DNA of 64,000 nucleotides from Thalassospira lohafexi (GCF_002844275.1 NZ_NXGX01000003.1:124001-188000); one strand, 5' to 3'. Counted from the stretch's first letter, positions 43,923-57,230 are shown. A program made the numbers and translations. The notes: generated from the sequence alone by a model not told the origin.

Positions 43923-45397
43923 TGACCGGCCTCCTGCATTTCAAACGATGCGCGCAGCATGTTTTCTTCTGTGATTTGATCGCCTTGCAGTTCGGCGGCA
44001 ATTTCGCTGTCACGAAAGACAAAAACGCGATCACATTCGAGAATTTCGTCGGTTTCGGTCGAATACCACAGGAATGTTCGTCCTTTTTCAGCTTCGGCAC
44101 GGATCATGCGGTAAACTTCCTTCTTGGTACCAACATCAACACCACGCATTGGGTCATCCATGACGACAATCGGGGCCGATGAAGCCAACGCCCTGGAAAA
44201 CAGTACTTTTTGCTGATTACCGCCAGACAGGGACAAAATCGGGTTTTCAAGATCATCTGTTTTTATGCCGATCTTACGGTGCCATTCGTCGGCAACTTTC
44301 CGTTCCGCTTTGCGGTCGACAAGGAACGTTCGACTGAACTCGACCAACGTTTGCAAACTCAGGTTTCGCATGATCGACCACAGGGGCATGACACCATCAC
44401 GGCTTCTGTCGCCAGCAACAAAGACGACGGCGGGATCACGTGACGCAGACCAGTCCGATGTGCGGTCCAAGAAACACTGCGCCAAAGCTTCTGCCTGTCC
44501 ATGACCGGCCAGTCCGGCCAGTCCAACAACTTCGCCCTGACGTGCATTCAGACCGTTTTCCATGCGCAGAACTTCCGGTCCGAATTCCTGTCGTCTTTTG
44601 GCTCCGGTAACTTCTGCTGTGTCTGGCACGACATGGCCCATCGCATCGACAAGGCCATCGCGGGTAAAATGCCGCGCGTCGTTGTCTTGGGTGATGAAAC
44701 CGTCTTTCATCACAACAATGCGGCTGGCGACATCAAAGATTTCACCCATCATGTGGGAGATAAAAATGATGGCTCCACCGTCGGCACAGAACTTCTTGAT
44801 ATAGGCAAGCAACTGATCGGCAATCGCGCCATCAAGGGACGATGTCGGCTCATCAAGGATCACCAACCGCGCGTCGATATCGCGCCTCGAAAACGCAATG
44901 GCAATTTCCACCATCTGGCGGTCGGCAATCGGCAAGTCGTCAACCACGCTATACGGATCAATCGCGTTTCCCGGAAAAACCGCATCCAGCGATGCCCGTA
45001 CGGCAGACGCAGCATTTCGCCGCCAGGCCCGCCTCGGCATGTTGCGGTAGGGAATGCGATAGTTCTCCAGAACAGTGAGGTTTGGACAGAGCGAGAGTTC
45101 CTGAAACACACTGCGTATTCCGGCATTTCTGGCCAGCAGGGCATTGCGAAAATCTGCCGCACTTTGCTCGCCGTCATAACTGACGTCGCCGCGCGTTGAC
45201 GATAAACGGCCATTAATGACGTTTACCAGTGTCGATTTACCCGCACCGTTATGGCCGACCACCCCAACGCATTCGCCCGGCAGGATGGTCAATTCAACAT
45301 CGTTGAGGGCCTTGACCGCGCCAAAGGACACCCCGACATCGGCAAGAGTAATGATCGGCACCTTTTGGGTGCCGATCATTTTCTGGTTTTCCACCAT
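43919..45397 (-). CDS. Ribose-type ABC transporter ATPase, fused tandem domains
   Basis: A 492-residue RbsA/MglA-like protein with two nucleotide-binding domains. Domain 1 (about 14-245): Walker A GHNGAGKST, a LPIADRQMVEIA signature typical for this family, Walker B LVILDEPTSSLD. Domain 2 (265-485): degenerate Walker A (GLAGHGQAEAL), intact LSGGNQQK, and Walker B VVMDDP where the catalytic Glu is Asp. One competent and one degenerate site is normal for sugar importers. Twelve bases separate it from the receptor gene upstream. Confidence 0.94.
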   Translation of the reverse strand: MVENQKMIGTQKVPIITLADVGVSFGAVKALNDVELTILPGECVGVVGHNGAGKSTLVNVINGRLSSTRGDVSYDGEQSAADFRNALLARNAGIRSVFQELSLCPNLTVLENYRIPYRNMPRRAWRRNAASAVRASLDAVFPGNAIDPYSVVDDLPIADRQMVEIAIAFSRRDIDARLVILDEPTSSLDGAIADQLLAYIKKFCADGGAIIFISHMMGEIFDVASRIVVMKDGFITQDNDARHFTRDGLVDAMGHVVPDTAEVTGAKRRQEFGPEVLRMENGLNARQGEVVGLAGLAGHGQAEALAQCFLDRTSDWSASRDPAVVFVAGDRSRDGVMPLWSIMRNLSLQTLVEFSRTFLVDRKAERKVADEWHRKIGIKTDDLENPILSLSGGNQQKVLFSRALASSAPIVVMDDPMRGVDVGTKKEVYRMIRAEAEKGRTFLWYSTETDEILECDRVFVFRDSEIAAELQGDQITEENMLRASFEMQEAGQ

Positions 45398-45409
45398 GAT
45401 CCTATCGCC

Positions 45410-46423
45410 TTACTTCGCAGATTCAATCAGGCTTTTCGCGTCATCGAGCGAGTATTCCACATTGGCAACCGAGCCAACCGGCGTTTCAGCAAGAATCTCT
45501 TCGAGCGTGTCCTGATCTACGCGCAGGAATGGCACGGTCAGGTCTTTGGGGACTTCGTTGCCATCAAGAACCTGCTGAGCAACCCAGAACGCCAGCGTAC
45601 TGACACCCGGCGCAATGGAAAGAGATGTGGTTTCATACCCATTTTCATCTTTCTGTTCTTTCCACCAGTCCAGTTCATCGCGACGGTTGCCCATAACGAT
45701 GGTCGGGGTCGGACGGTCTGCTGCGGCAAACGCCTGAGCCGCACCGTATCCGTCGCCACCCTGCGTTACGACAGCCTTGATTTCCGGAAGGCTGGGAAGA
45801 ATACCGGCAACGGCCTTCTGCGCGACATCCTGTGCCCAGTCACCATGCACGGACCCAACAATCTTGAAGTCGGTGTTGGCAACTTCTTCGTGAATACCAG
45901 CACTGATTTCATCATCAACAAACACCCCGGCAAGCCCACGGATTTCAAGAAGATTGCCGCCTTCCGGGTAGCGTTCTGCAAGATACTTGACCTGATCGCG
46001 ACCCATTTGTTTGAAGTCGACCGCAATACGCCATGCACATGGTTCAGTCACGATACCGTCAAAGGACACAACCGTAATACCAGCATCGCAGGCCTCTTTA
46101 ACCGCACCATTGATTGCGGTTGGCGATGCAGCGTTTACAACAATTGCGTCATACCCCTGCAAAATCATGTTCTGAATCTGGGCTGCCTGTTCAGTCGCCT
46201 GATTTTCCGATGTGGTGAAGGCATCAGCCGCGGCAACGTGACCATCTTCGATTGCCATGTAGGCAACCTTTCCCCAGCTTTCCAGCATGGCTTGACGCCA
46301 AGAGTTACCGGCGTAGTTATTTGAAAGAGCTATCTTTTTTTCAGAAGTGTCGGCCATTGCTTGACCAGAGACCAACACAAAGGTCCCGGCAACTGCGCCG
46401 AGAAGCATTGACTTGAGTTTCAT
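45410..46423 (-). CDS. Periplasmic sugar-binding protein of the ABC importer
   Basis: A 337-residue RbsB-like receptor (Peripla_BP_4). The signal peptide MKLKSMLLGAVAGTFVLVSG is cleaved near AMA-DT. The mature start KKIALSNNYAGNSWRQAM, the IVVNAASPTAINGAVKEACDAG block and VTQGGDGYGAAQAFA fit pentose/hexose receptors. ATG 46423 has GGGAGGA upstream; the frame extends back to 46645 without support. It heads a five-gene operon and is divergent from a two-component pair that probably controls it. The sugar is unknown. Confidence 0.92.
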   Translation of the reverse strand: MKLKSMLLGAVAGTFVLVSGQAMADTSEKKIALSNNYAGNSWRQAMLESWGKVAYMAIEDGHVAAADAFTTSENQATEQAAQIQNMILQGYDAIVVNAASPTAINGAVKEACDAGITVVSFDGIVTEPCAWRIAVDFKQMGRDQVKYLAERYPEGGNLLEIRGLAGVFVDDEISAGIHEEVANTDFKIVGSVHGDWAQDVAQKAVAGILPSLPEIKAVVTQGGDGYGAAQAFAAADRPTPTIVMGNRRDELDWWKEQKDENGYETTSLSIAPGVSTLAFWVAQQVLDGNEVPKDLTVPFLRVDQDTLEEILAETPVGSVANVEYSLDDAKSLIESAK

Positions 46424-46580
46424 TTTTCCTCCCTGACGTGACTGCGCCACGTCGTGACTTGAACGAGCCGTTTTGAACGACATTTGATTTGTTTTATCTT
46501 TAGAAAGGCGATTTTGGGTTATTGCATTTAAACCGTAAAGAGCACTCACCGCACCAATGCTGCGGGACCACCCCCCTATA

Positions 46581-46596
46581 TTGCGGGTTCCCGCAA
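46581..46596. promoter_or_regulatory. Candidate operator between the sugar importer and two-component genes
   Basis: TTGCGGG-TT-CCCGCAA is a perfect 7-bp inverted repeat, flanked by ATATTGC (46578-46584) and GCAATAT (46614-46620). It lies about 50 bases before the kinase start. A further pair GACGTG/CACGTC (46435-46453) is near the receptor start. Confidence 0.4.
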
Positions 46597-46643
46597 GACA
46601 GTCCTGCCCTATCGCAATATGATGACTGACGGAGGAAACATTC

Positions 46644-47852
46644 ATGTCGGATCTTGCCCATTATCTGCGCATTTCCAATCTTCTTGCAGGCAATCTAAAT
46701 ATCCACACCGCATTGGGGTCCGTGAAAGCCGAAATCGACAAGATTATTGAATTTGATCATCTGGATATCTGCTTAACGGACACAGACAAGACGTGGAACA
46801 CGTCCTATGAAGTCGGCCTTCAAACAACCTGGAGCACCTCCAGAACGTTGGTAAGGCAGTCGCCGGTGCGTGATATTCTTTTGGGAAAAACCGATCACCT
46901 TCTGACGGGCAATGCTCTTAATGATCCGCGGTATGTTTTCCCCGGTGCGGAAAGTGCCCCCATCCTGCATCACGAATTTCGCAGCCGGGTCAATGTCGCG
47001 ATGAAGGTTCTGGGCGAAGTTGTCGGATCGCTTAATTGTTCGTCGAAAAAAGAAAACTTCTATGACGAACGTCATGTCGAGCAGGTCCGCATTCTGGCCG
47101 ATATGCTGGCACCTTATTTTTATGCGTTGCGGGCCAATGAAAAGGCCAACACAGAAGCGGTATTTCGGGCTCGAATTTTGGCGCGCGAGGAAGGGTTAAG
47201 GCTTGGGGCGCTGAGCTTAACTGATGCGCTCGAAGCTGAACGTCAACGGATCGGGATGGATCTGCATGATCAGACACTGGCCGATTTGACGCGCATCGCA
47301 CGCGATATCCGCCCGGGCCTGACAACTGTGCAGCATCATCGCCTGCAGCAGCAGATACAGAACATGATCCAGGACTTGCGCGACATCATCGACACATCGA
47401 TCCCGACAATCCTTGAACTTTTTGGTTTTCAGCATGCGGTACTGACCCATATGGAGCGGGCCGTCAGCCGCGATTGCACGCCACAGTTTGACGTCGAAGA
47501 CCAGACAGGCGGAAAGGTCGACGCATTACCCGAAACCACCCGAATTGCCATTTTCCGGATATGTCAGGAAGCCATCAATAATGCCGTACTCCATTCAGGA
47601 GCAACGCATATTTCGGTTGTTGCGTCGTGTCAGGATCCGCGCGGAGATTTGAAAATCGAGATTTGCGACAATGGCCAATTCCAGACCCGCACAGGAAAAC
47701 CCGGCAGTGGTTTCGCCCATATGAAAACCCGCGCGCACCTTATAGGTGCAAAGTTTGAACACAGTACCGAAGATGGGACGCGAATAACCGTAAAGCTGCC
47801 TCAAACAGCACAAGAAGCCGAAAGGGCCGAACATGAAGATTTTGCTGGTTGA
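46644..47852 (+). CDS. Soluble GAF-domain histidine kinase (HisKA_3 type)
   Basis: A 402-residue kinase without any membrane segment. An N-terminal GAF-like sensor (about 15-160) leads to a coiled linker, the dimerisation helix with phospho-acceptor His208 in ERQRIGMDLHDQTLADL, and the ATPase domain with the N-box ICQEAINNAVLHSGA and a GSGFAHMKTRA G-box. This is the NarX/DegS class that pairs with LuxR-type regulators. Start ATG has GGAGG upstream. The last 20 bases overlap the response regulator gene. It is divergent from the sugar importer, suggesting cytoplasmic sensing of a sugar or its product. Confidence 0.9.
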   Translation: MSDLAHYLRISNLLAGNLNIHTALGSVKAEIDKIIEFDHLDICLTDTDKTWNTSYEVGLQTTWSTSRTLVRQSPVRDILLGKTDHLLTGNALNDPRYVFPGAESAPILHHEFRSRVNVAMKVLGEVVGSLNCSSKKENFYDERHVEQVRILADMLAPYFYALRANEKANTEAVFRARILAREEGLRLGALSLTDALEAERQRIGMDLHDQTLADLTRIARDIRPGLTTVQHHRLQQQIQNMIQDLRDIIDTSIPTILELFGFQHAVLTHMERAVSRDCTPQFDVEDQTGGKVDALPETTRIAIFRICQEAINNAVLHSGATHISVVASCQDPRGDLKIEICDNGQFQTRTGKPGSGFAHMKTRAHLIGAKFEHSTEDGTRITVKLPQTAQEAERAEHEDFAG

Positions 47853-48552
47853 AGACGACAAGATGCATGCCGATTTCCTAAAGGAAATTGTCGAAAATGC
47901 CCTGCCGGAACTCAAGGAAATCCTGATTGCGCGGGATGGTAAAGAAGCCGAAGTCCTTGCACAGCAGTCCGGAACGACGGCCATCGTGATGGATCTGCGC
48001 ATGAAGGAACATAACGGGATTGATGCCGCCAGAACGATCTGGGCCCGGCGGCCGGACACCCGTATTCTTTTTTGGTCGAACTACTCGGACGAGGCCTATT
48101 TACGCGGCATTGCCCAGATTGTTCCCAATCAAGCGGCTTATGGGTATGTGCTGAAAACAGCGTCACAGGAAAGAATGCATCTCGCCTTGCGGTCCGTCCT
48201 GATTGAGGGACAAATCGTTGTTGACCGCGAAGTGCACCAGATACAGAACCAGCAGATGCGGTCACGCAATACCCTGACCGAGTTTGAATATATCATCCTG
48301 CTTGATATCGCACTCGGCCTTCCCGACAAGGCCATTGCGACACGGCGAAAATTATCACTGCGCACCGTTCAGAACCGGCTGCTGTCGCTTTACAGCAAAC
48401 TTGATGTCGAGGCCCTTGATCAAAACCATCAGGACATTGTACTCAACAAACGCGCGCGTGCGGTCTCAAGCGCCATTGCCAGAAAAATCATCAACCGCGA
48501 AGGCTTGGCTGCGGCAGACAAAGAACTGCGCACTTGGCTGACCCAAAGATAA
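47833..48552 (+). CDS. NarL/LuxR-type response regulator
   Basis: A 239-residue regulator. The receiver domain (1-120) has Asp8/Asp9, phospho-acceptor Asp54 in VMDLRM and the Lys of VLKTAS. The C-terminal helix-turn-helix is LTEFEYIILLDIALGLPDKA then IATRRKLSLRTVQNRLLSLY, a slightly unusual LuxR module (the common LTxRExxVL is FEYIILLDIA here), followed by an extra ~45-residue tail. The start overlaps the kinase gene. It probably activates the divergent sugar importer operon. Confidence 0.9.
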   Translation: MKILLVEDDKMHADFLKEIVENALPELKEILIARDGKEAEVLAQQSGTTAIVMDLRMKEHNGIDAARTIWARRPDTRILFWSNYSDEAYLRGIAQIVPNQAAYGYVLKTASQERMHLALRSVLIEGQIVVDREVHQIQNQQMRSRNTLTEFEYIILLDIALGLPDKAIATRRKLSLRTVQNRLLSLYSKLDVEALDQNHQDIVLNKRARAVSSAIARKIINREGLAAADKELRTWLTQR

Positions 48553-48640
48553 CAGACCGATAAATCACGACCGTAACATCGACCCCATTAGACAGTCCCG
48601 ATGTGCACGAGATTGTTGAGCTCGAAATCTTCGTCACACA

Positions 48641-48675
48641 TACCAAAAAACGGGCCAGCTTTTGCCGACCCGTTT
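48641..48675 (-). terminator. Terminator of gyrB
   Basis: AAACGGG (48648-48654) pairs with CCCGTTT (48669-48675), and the minus strand continues with TTTTTTGG. It lies 36 bases past the gyrB stop. Confidence 0.75.
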
Positions 48676-48711
48676 CCAGTTTTATGCGTCAATTCACAAG
48701 ACGGCCTGACG

Positions 48712-52349
<3,638 letters not shown>

Positions 52350-52412
52350 CGACGCACCGTCTCTTGGCATGAGGTTATTGGCAAGAACAGCCACTGTGTT
52401 GTGCGCTTACCG

Positions 52413-53531
52413 TCAAACACGCATCGGCATAAGAACATACAATGCCGAAAGGTCATCGGTATCGCGAAGGATGGTCGGCGACGATCCGTCCGACATCAGA
52501 AGGTTGAGCGTATCGCCCTTGACCTGTTTTGCGATGTCGAGCAAATAGCGCGAGTTAAAGCCGATTTCGATATCCTCGGCGTCATAATTGATTTCAAGTT
52601 CCTCGGACGCAGTCCCATGTTCCGGGCTTGATGCCGAAAGCGTCAGAGTCGTGCCCGAAAGAACAACTTTGACCGCGCGCGATTTTTCAATCGAGATCGC
52701 CGAAACACGGTCTACCGCATCGGCAAAGCCCTTGCATTCGATATCAAGCGTCTTGTCATTGCCCGACGGAATGACACGCTCGTAATCGGGGAAGGTCCCA
52801 TCGATCAGCTTGGAGGTCAAAATCGCCTTACCGAAACCAAAACGGATTTTGGTATCAGACATGGCGATATCAACTGCCTCGCCGGTTTCATCAATCAGTT
52901 TACGCAATTCCCCAATGGTTTTGCGTGGAACGATGACACCGGGCATGTTTTCCGCCCCATCAGGAAGCGGTGCCTCGACACGCGCCAGACGGTGACCATC
53001 GGTCGCAACCGCACGCAGGATTTTCGTCCCTTCGGCGTCGGTGGCGTGGAAATAAATCCCGTTGAGGTAATAGCGGGTTTCTTCGGTCGAGATCGCAAAT
53101 TCGGCACGATCAATCAGGCCGCGCAGTTCCGCAGCAGCCAGGCCAAAGCTGACCGGCAGATCGCCACCCGACATGACCGGGAAGTCATCGACCGGCAGCA
53201 CAGCGAGATTAAATTTCGACCGACCGGCCGACAGGGTCAAACGACCTGCACCCGGCTCAAGCGAGATTTGCACTTGCGAGCCTTCCGGCAGCTTGCGGAC
53301 GATTTCATACAGGGTATGTGCGGGCGTGGTCGTCGCGCCAGCTTCAGCAACTTCCGCGGTCGTTGTTTCAACGACCTCAAGGTCCATATCCGTGGCGGTC
53401 AGGGAAAGCTGGTCGTTCTCTGCCCGCAGCAAAATATTGGACAGAATCGGAATGGTGTTGCGGCGTTCGACCACACTTTGAACATGGGTCAGCGATTTCA
53501 ACAGAGCCGCGCGTTCGATGGTCAGCTTCAT
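52413..53531 (-). CDS. dnaN: DNA polymerase III beta subunit (sliding clamp)
   Basis: A 372-residue clamp of three repeated domains, the standard size. It opens with MKLTIERAALLKSLTHVQSVVERRNTIPILSNILL-type text (domain 1) and ends with the MPMRV tail typical of beta clamps. AGGACGGGC precedes the ATG. It lies 323 bases downstream of dnaA and is separated from it by a terminator, so it is expressed from its own promoter with recF and gyrB. Confidence 0.97.
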   Translation of the reverse strand: MKLTIERAALLKSLTHVQSVVERRNTIPILSNILLRAENDQLSLTATDMDLEVVETTTAEVAEAGATTTPAHTLYEIVRKLPEGSQVQISLEPGAGRLTLSAGRSKFNLAVLPVDDFPVMSGGDLPVSFGLAAAELRGLIDRAEFAISTEETRYYLNGIYFHATDAEGTKILRAVATDGHRLARVEAPLPDGAENMPGVIVPRKTIGELRKLIDETGEAVDIAMSDTKIRFGFGKAILTSKLIDGTFPDYERVIPSGNDKTLDIECKGFADAVDRVSAISIEKSRAVKVVLSGTTLTLSASSPEHGTASEELEINYDAEDIEIGFNSRYLLDIAKQVKGDTLNLLMSDGSSPTILRDTDDLSALYVLMPMRV

Positions 53532-53854
53532 GCCCGTCCTATCCGTCTGTCAGTATTGGTTTAACAACTTGATTTTTAATAGGTTTTCTCACCTGACCCC
53601 CACCCTTACGGGTGAGGAAGAGGCATTATAACATGCATGTCGGGAAATCGAAGGATTTTTACGGCCTAAACCCAAGCAAATAAAAGGAGTCGACACCCCA
53701 AAAAACACCCAAAACGCGCAAACCAGCGCATACCGTGCGACTCCCGGTTTTTCGCATATATTTCAGGCCGGAAAACCCATTGGATTCATTGCATAAAACC
53801 CAACAAAAAAGCCGCCTGTTTTTGGCGGCCTTGATGAAAAATATCAAACAGCGA
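53532..53854. other. dnaA-dnaN intergenic region
   Basis: This 323-base AT-leaning spacer contains the dnaA terminator (53804-53829) and must hold the dnaN promoter. I looked for TTATCCACA-type DnaA boxes and saw none, so it is not called an origin. Confidence 0.5.
53804..53829 (-). terminator. Terminator of dnaA
   Basis: GCCGCC (53811-53816) pairs with GGCGGC (53824-53829) around a 7-base loop, followed by six T on the minus strand. Confidence 0.8.
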
Positions 53855-55393
53855 TCACCCTTCGAGCATCCGCCGCAAAAGATCGATGTCTTCTGACAAT
53901 GACGGATCAGTGGTGTGCAGTTCTTCGATCTTGCGCACCGCATGCATGACGGTCGTGTGATCGCGCCCGCCAAACTTGCGTCCGATTTCGGGCAGTGAAT
54001 GGGTTGTCAGTTGCTTGGACAGATACATGGCCACCTGACGTGGACGTGCAACCGCACGGGCACGGCGGGCCGAATGCATGTCCGATACCTTGATGTTGAA
54101 CTGTTCGGCGACGCGCTTTTGAATTTCCTCAATCGACACCCGGCGCTCGGATGCGCGCAGGACGTCATGGAGAATATCCTGAACCATCTCAAGGCTGATC
54201 TCGCGACCGACCAACTGGGAATGGGCAATCACGCGGTTAAGTGCGCCTTCAAGCTCACGGACGTTGGCCGTAATTTTATGGGCCAGGAATTCCATGACGC
54301 GCTGGGGCAGCTCAACCGCCTGACGTTCCGCCTTGGATTCGAGAATCCCCAGACGCAGCTCATAAGTGGTCGCATGGATGTCGGCCACAAGGCCCGATCC
54401 AAGACGCGAGCGCAGGCGCTCTTCGATATCTTCAAGATCAGATGGTGACTTGTCGGCAGACACAATGATCTGACGCCCCTGATCCACCAGCGCATTGAAG
54501 GTGTGGAAGAATTCTTCCTGGGTCGAGTCCTTGCCCGAGATGAACTGAACATCATCGACCATCAGAACATCGACCGAGCGGAACTGGTCTTTGAAATCAA
54601 CGGTGTTTTTGTCACGCAACGCGCGGATAAAGCGATACATGAACTTTTCGGCCGACAGGTAGATCACTGTGCGGTGCGGCTGTGTCCGGCGGATATGCCA
54701 GGCAATCGCATGCATCAGGTGGGTTTTACCAAGACCAACCCCGCCATACAAAAACAGCGGGTTGAACGGCACCGATTCGGCCTCGGCCAAGCGGCGCGCT
54801 GCGGCGTAGGCAAACTCATTTGGCTTGCCGATGACGAAATTATCAAAGGTGTAGCGCGGATCAAGGGCTGCTGAAATGCCGTCATCTGACATGCTGGCAA
54901 TTGCCGTGCGGCCATTTGACTTTTGCGGATGGGCGGGCTGCTGCGCGGTATTGGCCGCACTGCTGGTCCGGGAATTTTGCGAGTCGCGATAAGACGCATT
55001 TTGCGCCGGACGGGTTTCGGTCGCATCAGATGTGCGACGCGCGCCCGCAGCCCCGGCATTGGCCACAGAGACAATGTTGATTTCGATGAAATGAACATTG
55101 GGGTCTTCGGCGTGCCAGAAGGCCTGAATACGGTCCAGATAGTGCTGCGTCACCCAATCACGCATGGCCCGGGTCGGCGCGCCCAACCGGGCCACACCGG
55201 CTTCAACACCGATCAGGGCAACAGGCTCAAGCCAATAGCGATACGCCGTTGCGCCAAATTCGGCGCGCAGCTTTTCACGAATGACTTGCCATGTTGCTAC
55301 CGCATGATCGTCTGGTGCTGCCTGCTGCTCACCCGACATCCCCCCACTGGTCTGTCCGAGAGCTGATTGCGTTCCCCTTGCGGCGTGCTGCAC
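53855..55393 (-). CDS. dnaA: Chromosomal replication initiator DnaA
   Basis: A 512-residue AAA+ initiator. Domain I (about 30-100) with VIREKLRAEFGATAYRYWLE, a Ser/Asn/Gln-rich domain II (110-165), Walker A YGGVGLGKTHLMHAI, Walker B VLMVDDVQF, and a C-terminal DNA-binding helix-turn-helix ending in the DnaA signature PEIGRKFGGRDHTTVMHAVR. GTG 55393 is backed by AAAGG at 8 bases; ATG 55339 has no usable ribosome site. The gene is alone between rpsT and its terminator. Confidence 0.97.
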   Translation of the reverse strand: MQHAARGTQSALGQTSGGMSGEQQAAPDDHAVATWQVIREKLRAEFGATAYRYWLEPVALIGVEAGVARLGAPTRAMRDWVTQHYLDRIQAFWHAEDPNVHFIEINIVSVANAGAAGARRTSDATETRPAQNASYRDSQNSRTSSAANTAQQPAHPQKSNGRTAIASMSDDGISAALDPRYTFDNFVIGKPNEFAYAAARRLAEAESVPFNPLFLYGGVGLGKTHLMHAIAWHIRRTQPHRTVIYLSAEKFMYRFIRALRDKNTVDFKDQFRSVDVLMVDDVQFISGKDSTQEEFFHTFNALVDQGRQIIVSADKSPSDLEDIEERLRSRLGSGLVADIHATTYELRLGILESKAERQAVELPQRVMEFLAHKITANVRELEGALNRVIAHSQLVGREISLEMVQDILHDVLRASERRVSIEEIQKRVAEQFNIKVSDMHSARRARAVARPRQVAMYLSKQLTTHSLPEIGRKFGGRDHTTVMHAVRKIEELHTTDPSLSEDIDLLRRMLEG

Positions 55394-55621
55394 TGTTAGA
55401 ACCTTTCCCCGCTATCCCAATTTCAACACCAACAAGACTGCAAAAGACAAAACAGTACTGCACCGCGTTCATCACGTTTGTGATCAACACGCTGGTCTTC
55501 CGCACTATCCTGGAAGCGTACTCGCGCCTTTTGTTTTTTGGTTCTTCGTCACGGACCGCTTTGCGCGGCCTGCGAAGTCGCAACACTGTACTGATGCGAC
55601 CCACATCAGGCAAGGCGATCT

Positions 55622-55636
55622 TTAACAGAACGTTAA
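55622..55636. promoter_or_regulatory. Possible CtrA box upstream of dnaA
   Basis: TTAACAGAACGTTAA: two TTAA half-sites seven bases apart, about 230 bases before the dnaA start. The published CtrA consensus is TTAA-N7-TTAAC. Confidence 0.35.
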
Positions 55637-55730
55637 AAGGATTTCGGGACCAAAACGGCCCTTGATTCCTGCGGTTTTTTGCGCAAGCGGAATCATGGAA
55701 CAAAAGGTGATTCACCGAAATCCGGGCAGC

Positions 55731-55758
55731 GAAAAGGCCGCACCAGAGGTGCGGCCTT
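55731..55758 (-). terminator. Terminator of rpsT
   Basis: An 11-bp perfect stem (55734-55744 with 55748-55758), 3-base loop and TTTT on the minus strand, 27 bases past the rpsT stop. Confidence 0.85.
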
Positions 55759-55784
55759 CGACTCGCCATCCCGTAAGGGATAAA

Positions 55785-56045
55785 TTAAAGCGCTTTAATG
55801 CGTGCAGTCAGACGCGAAACCTTGCGAGCAGCGGTGTTCTTATGCAGAACGCCAAGCTGTGCGCCACGCGCCATTTCCGGCTCAGCGATTTGCATCGCAG
55901 CCAGAGCAGCATCTTTGTCGCCAACGTTCAGCGCAGCTTCGACCTTCTTAACGTAGGTACGAATACGGCCGATACGTGCACCGTTAACGATTGCACGGGC
56001 GGCGTTGCGGCGAATGCGCTTCTTGGCCGATTTATGGTGAGCCAT
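55785..56045 (-). CDS. rpsT: 30S ribosomal protein S20
   Basis: An 86-residue basic protein that binds 16S r[22 protein letters not shown]-type opening with the NxARxxxNxxRxxRIRTxVKKVE pattern, and the C-terminal [19 protein letters not shown], are S20 hallmarks. It is monocistronic: a strong promoter lies at 56092-56120 and a strong terminator directly downstream. Confidence 0.97.
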   Translation of the reverse strand: MAHHKSAKKRIRRNAARAIVNGARIGRIRTYVKKVEAALNVGDKDAALAAMQIAEPEMARGAQLGVLHKNTAARKVSRLTARIKAL

Positions 56046-56091
56046 TGCGAACCTGTCTCTTCAAACAAATGTTACGTAATTCGGAGCGCGG

Positions 56092-56120
56092 CTTATAGCG
56101 CCGGGCGCACCCCTCGTCAA
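56092..56120 (-). promoter_or_regulatory. Sigma70-type promoter of rpsT
   Basis: On the minus strand TTGACG (56115-56120) and TATAAG (56092-56097) are 17 bases apart with a GC-rich spacer, about 47 bases before the rpsT start. Confidence 0.75.
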
Positions 56121-56231
56121 CCCCCGATACCGTCCTAGCGCCTCATTTTCTGCGGCTTAGGAGTCTTTGGGGCTGCAATACAGATATGCAGCCGTGGAAT
56201 CAGGGGTCAACTTATAACGATCCCGGCACAA

Positions 56232-57008
56232 TCAACGGTGCTTGAAATCAGCTTTTCTCTTTTCCACAAAGGCTTTCATGCCTTCTGCGCGATCTTCAAG
56301 CGCGAAGGTCGAATGGAACTCACGCCGTTCGAACATCAGCCCTTCGGTCAGGGTCATTTCATAGGCCTTGTTGACCGATTCCTTGACCTTCATCGATACC
56401 GGCCCCGAGAAGGAGGCGATTTTTTCGGCCAATTGCATGGCTTCATCCATCAGCGAGTCGGCCGGAACGATTCGCGCCACCAATCCGGCACGTTCGGCTT
56501 CCTCGGCATCCATCATCCGCCCGGTCAGGCACATTTCCATGGCCTTGGCTTTGCCAACCGCACGTGTCAGACGCTGCGTCCCACCCGCACCGGGAATGGT
56601 GCCAATGGTGATTTCCGGCTGACCGAACTTTGCGGTATCGGCCGCCAGCATGATGTCGCACATCATGGCCATTTCGCAGCCACCGCCGAGTGCGAATCCG
56701 GCAACCGCCGCAATGGTCGGCTTGCGACAGCTTGCAACACGAGTCCAGCCTTTGGTGATGAAGTCGTTTTTATAGACATCCATATAGTCGTAATCAGCCA
56801 TTTCCTTAATGTCGGCACCGGCGGCAAAGGCCCGGTCCGATCCGGTAATGACGATGGCACGGATGTTGTCATCGGATTCGAAATCATCAAGTGCAGCGCC
56901 GATATCGTCGATCAAGGCCGCGCACAGCGCATTCAGCGCCTTGGGACGGTTGAGGGTGATCAGCCCGACATTGCCCTTTTTCTCCGCGATGATGTTTTCG
57001 TATGTCAT
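56232..57008 (-). CDS. Enoyl-CoA hydratase (crotonase family)
   Basis: A 258-residue cytosolic enzyme that hydrates trans-2-enoyl-CoA in fatty acid or amino acid breakdown. The oxyanion-hole region reads AAGADIKEM, and the two catalytic Glu residues fall in [13 protein letters not shown] and [17 protein letters not shown], both intact, so it should be an active hydratase rather than another crotonase-fold enzyme. It lies 222 bases after mutM on the same strand. Confidence 0.93.
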   Translation of the reverse strand: MTYENIIAEKKGNVGLITLNRPKALNALCAALIDDIGAALDDFESDDNIRAIVITGSDRAFAAGADIKEMADYDYMDVYKNDFITKGWTRVASCRKPTIAAVAGFALGGGCEMAMMCDIMLAADTAKFGQPEITIGTIPGAGGTQRLTRAVGKAKAMEMCLTGRMMDAEEAERAGLVARIVPADSLMDEAMQLAEKIASFSGPVSMKVKESVNKAYEMTLTEGLMFERREFHSTFALEDRAEGMKAFVEKRKADFKHR

Positions 57009-57230
57009 GCCTTAAGATCCTTTTGTCGCAATCAAGGCCCGCATTTTTCGGGGCCGATTCGCTTGAAACCATATTTTGATACTGTTTTACCGATTTTAAC
57101 GGCAGACCGCAACCGGACGTCTGTATGGATGGGTATATTTCAGGTGAACCAGCAAAGAAACCAGCACACCCATCCGATATATTTGGGCGGGGTACGCAAG
57201 AGGGAGAACGATGTGCCGTCTGACAGGATG

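Larger units (their letters stand above)
55394..55784. other. rpsT-dnaA intergenic region with possible CtrA-type site
   Basis: This 391-base spacer carries the rpsT terminator and the dnaA promoter region. TTAA-N7-TTAA at 55622-55636 fits the core of the alphaproteobacterial CtrA box, and a near-palindrome lies at 55467-55488. No DnaA boxes were seen. Confidence 0.45.

Noticed and set aside
53532-55784. Replication origin next to dnaA
   Set aside because: I scanned the dnaA-dnaN and rpsT-dnaA spacers for clusters of TTATCCACA-like DnaA boxes and AT-rich unwinding repeats and saw none. In many alphaproteobacteria oriC lies elsewhere.
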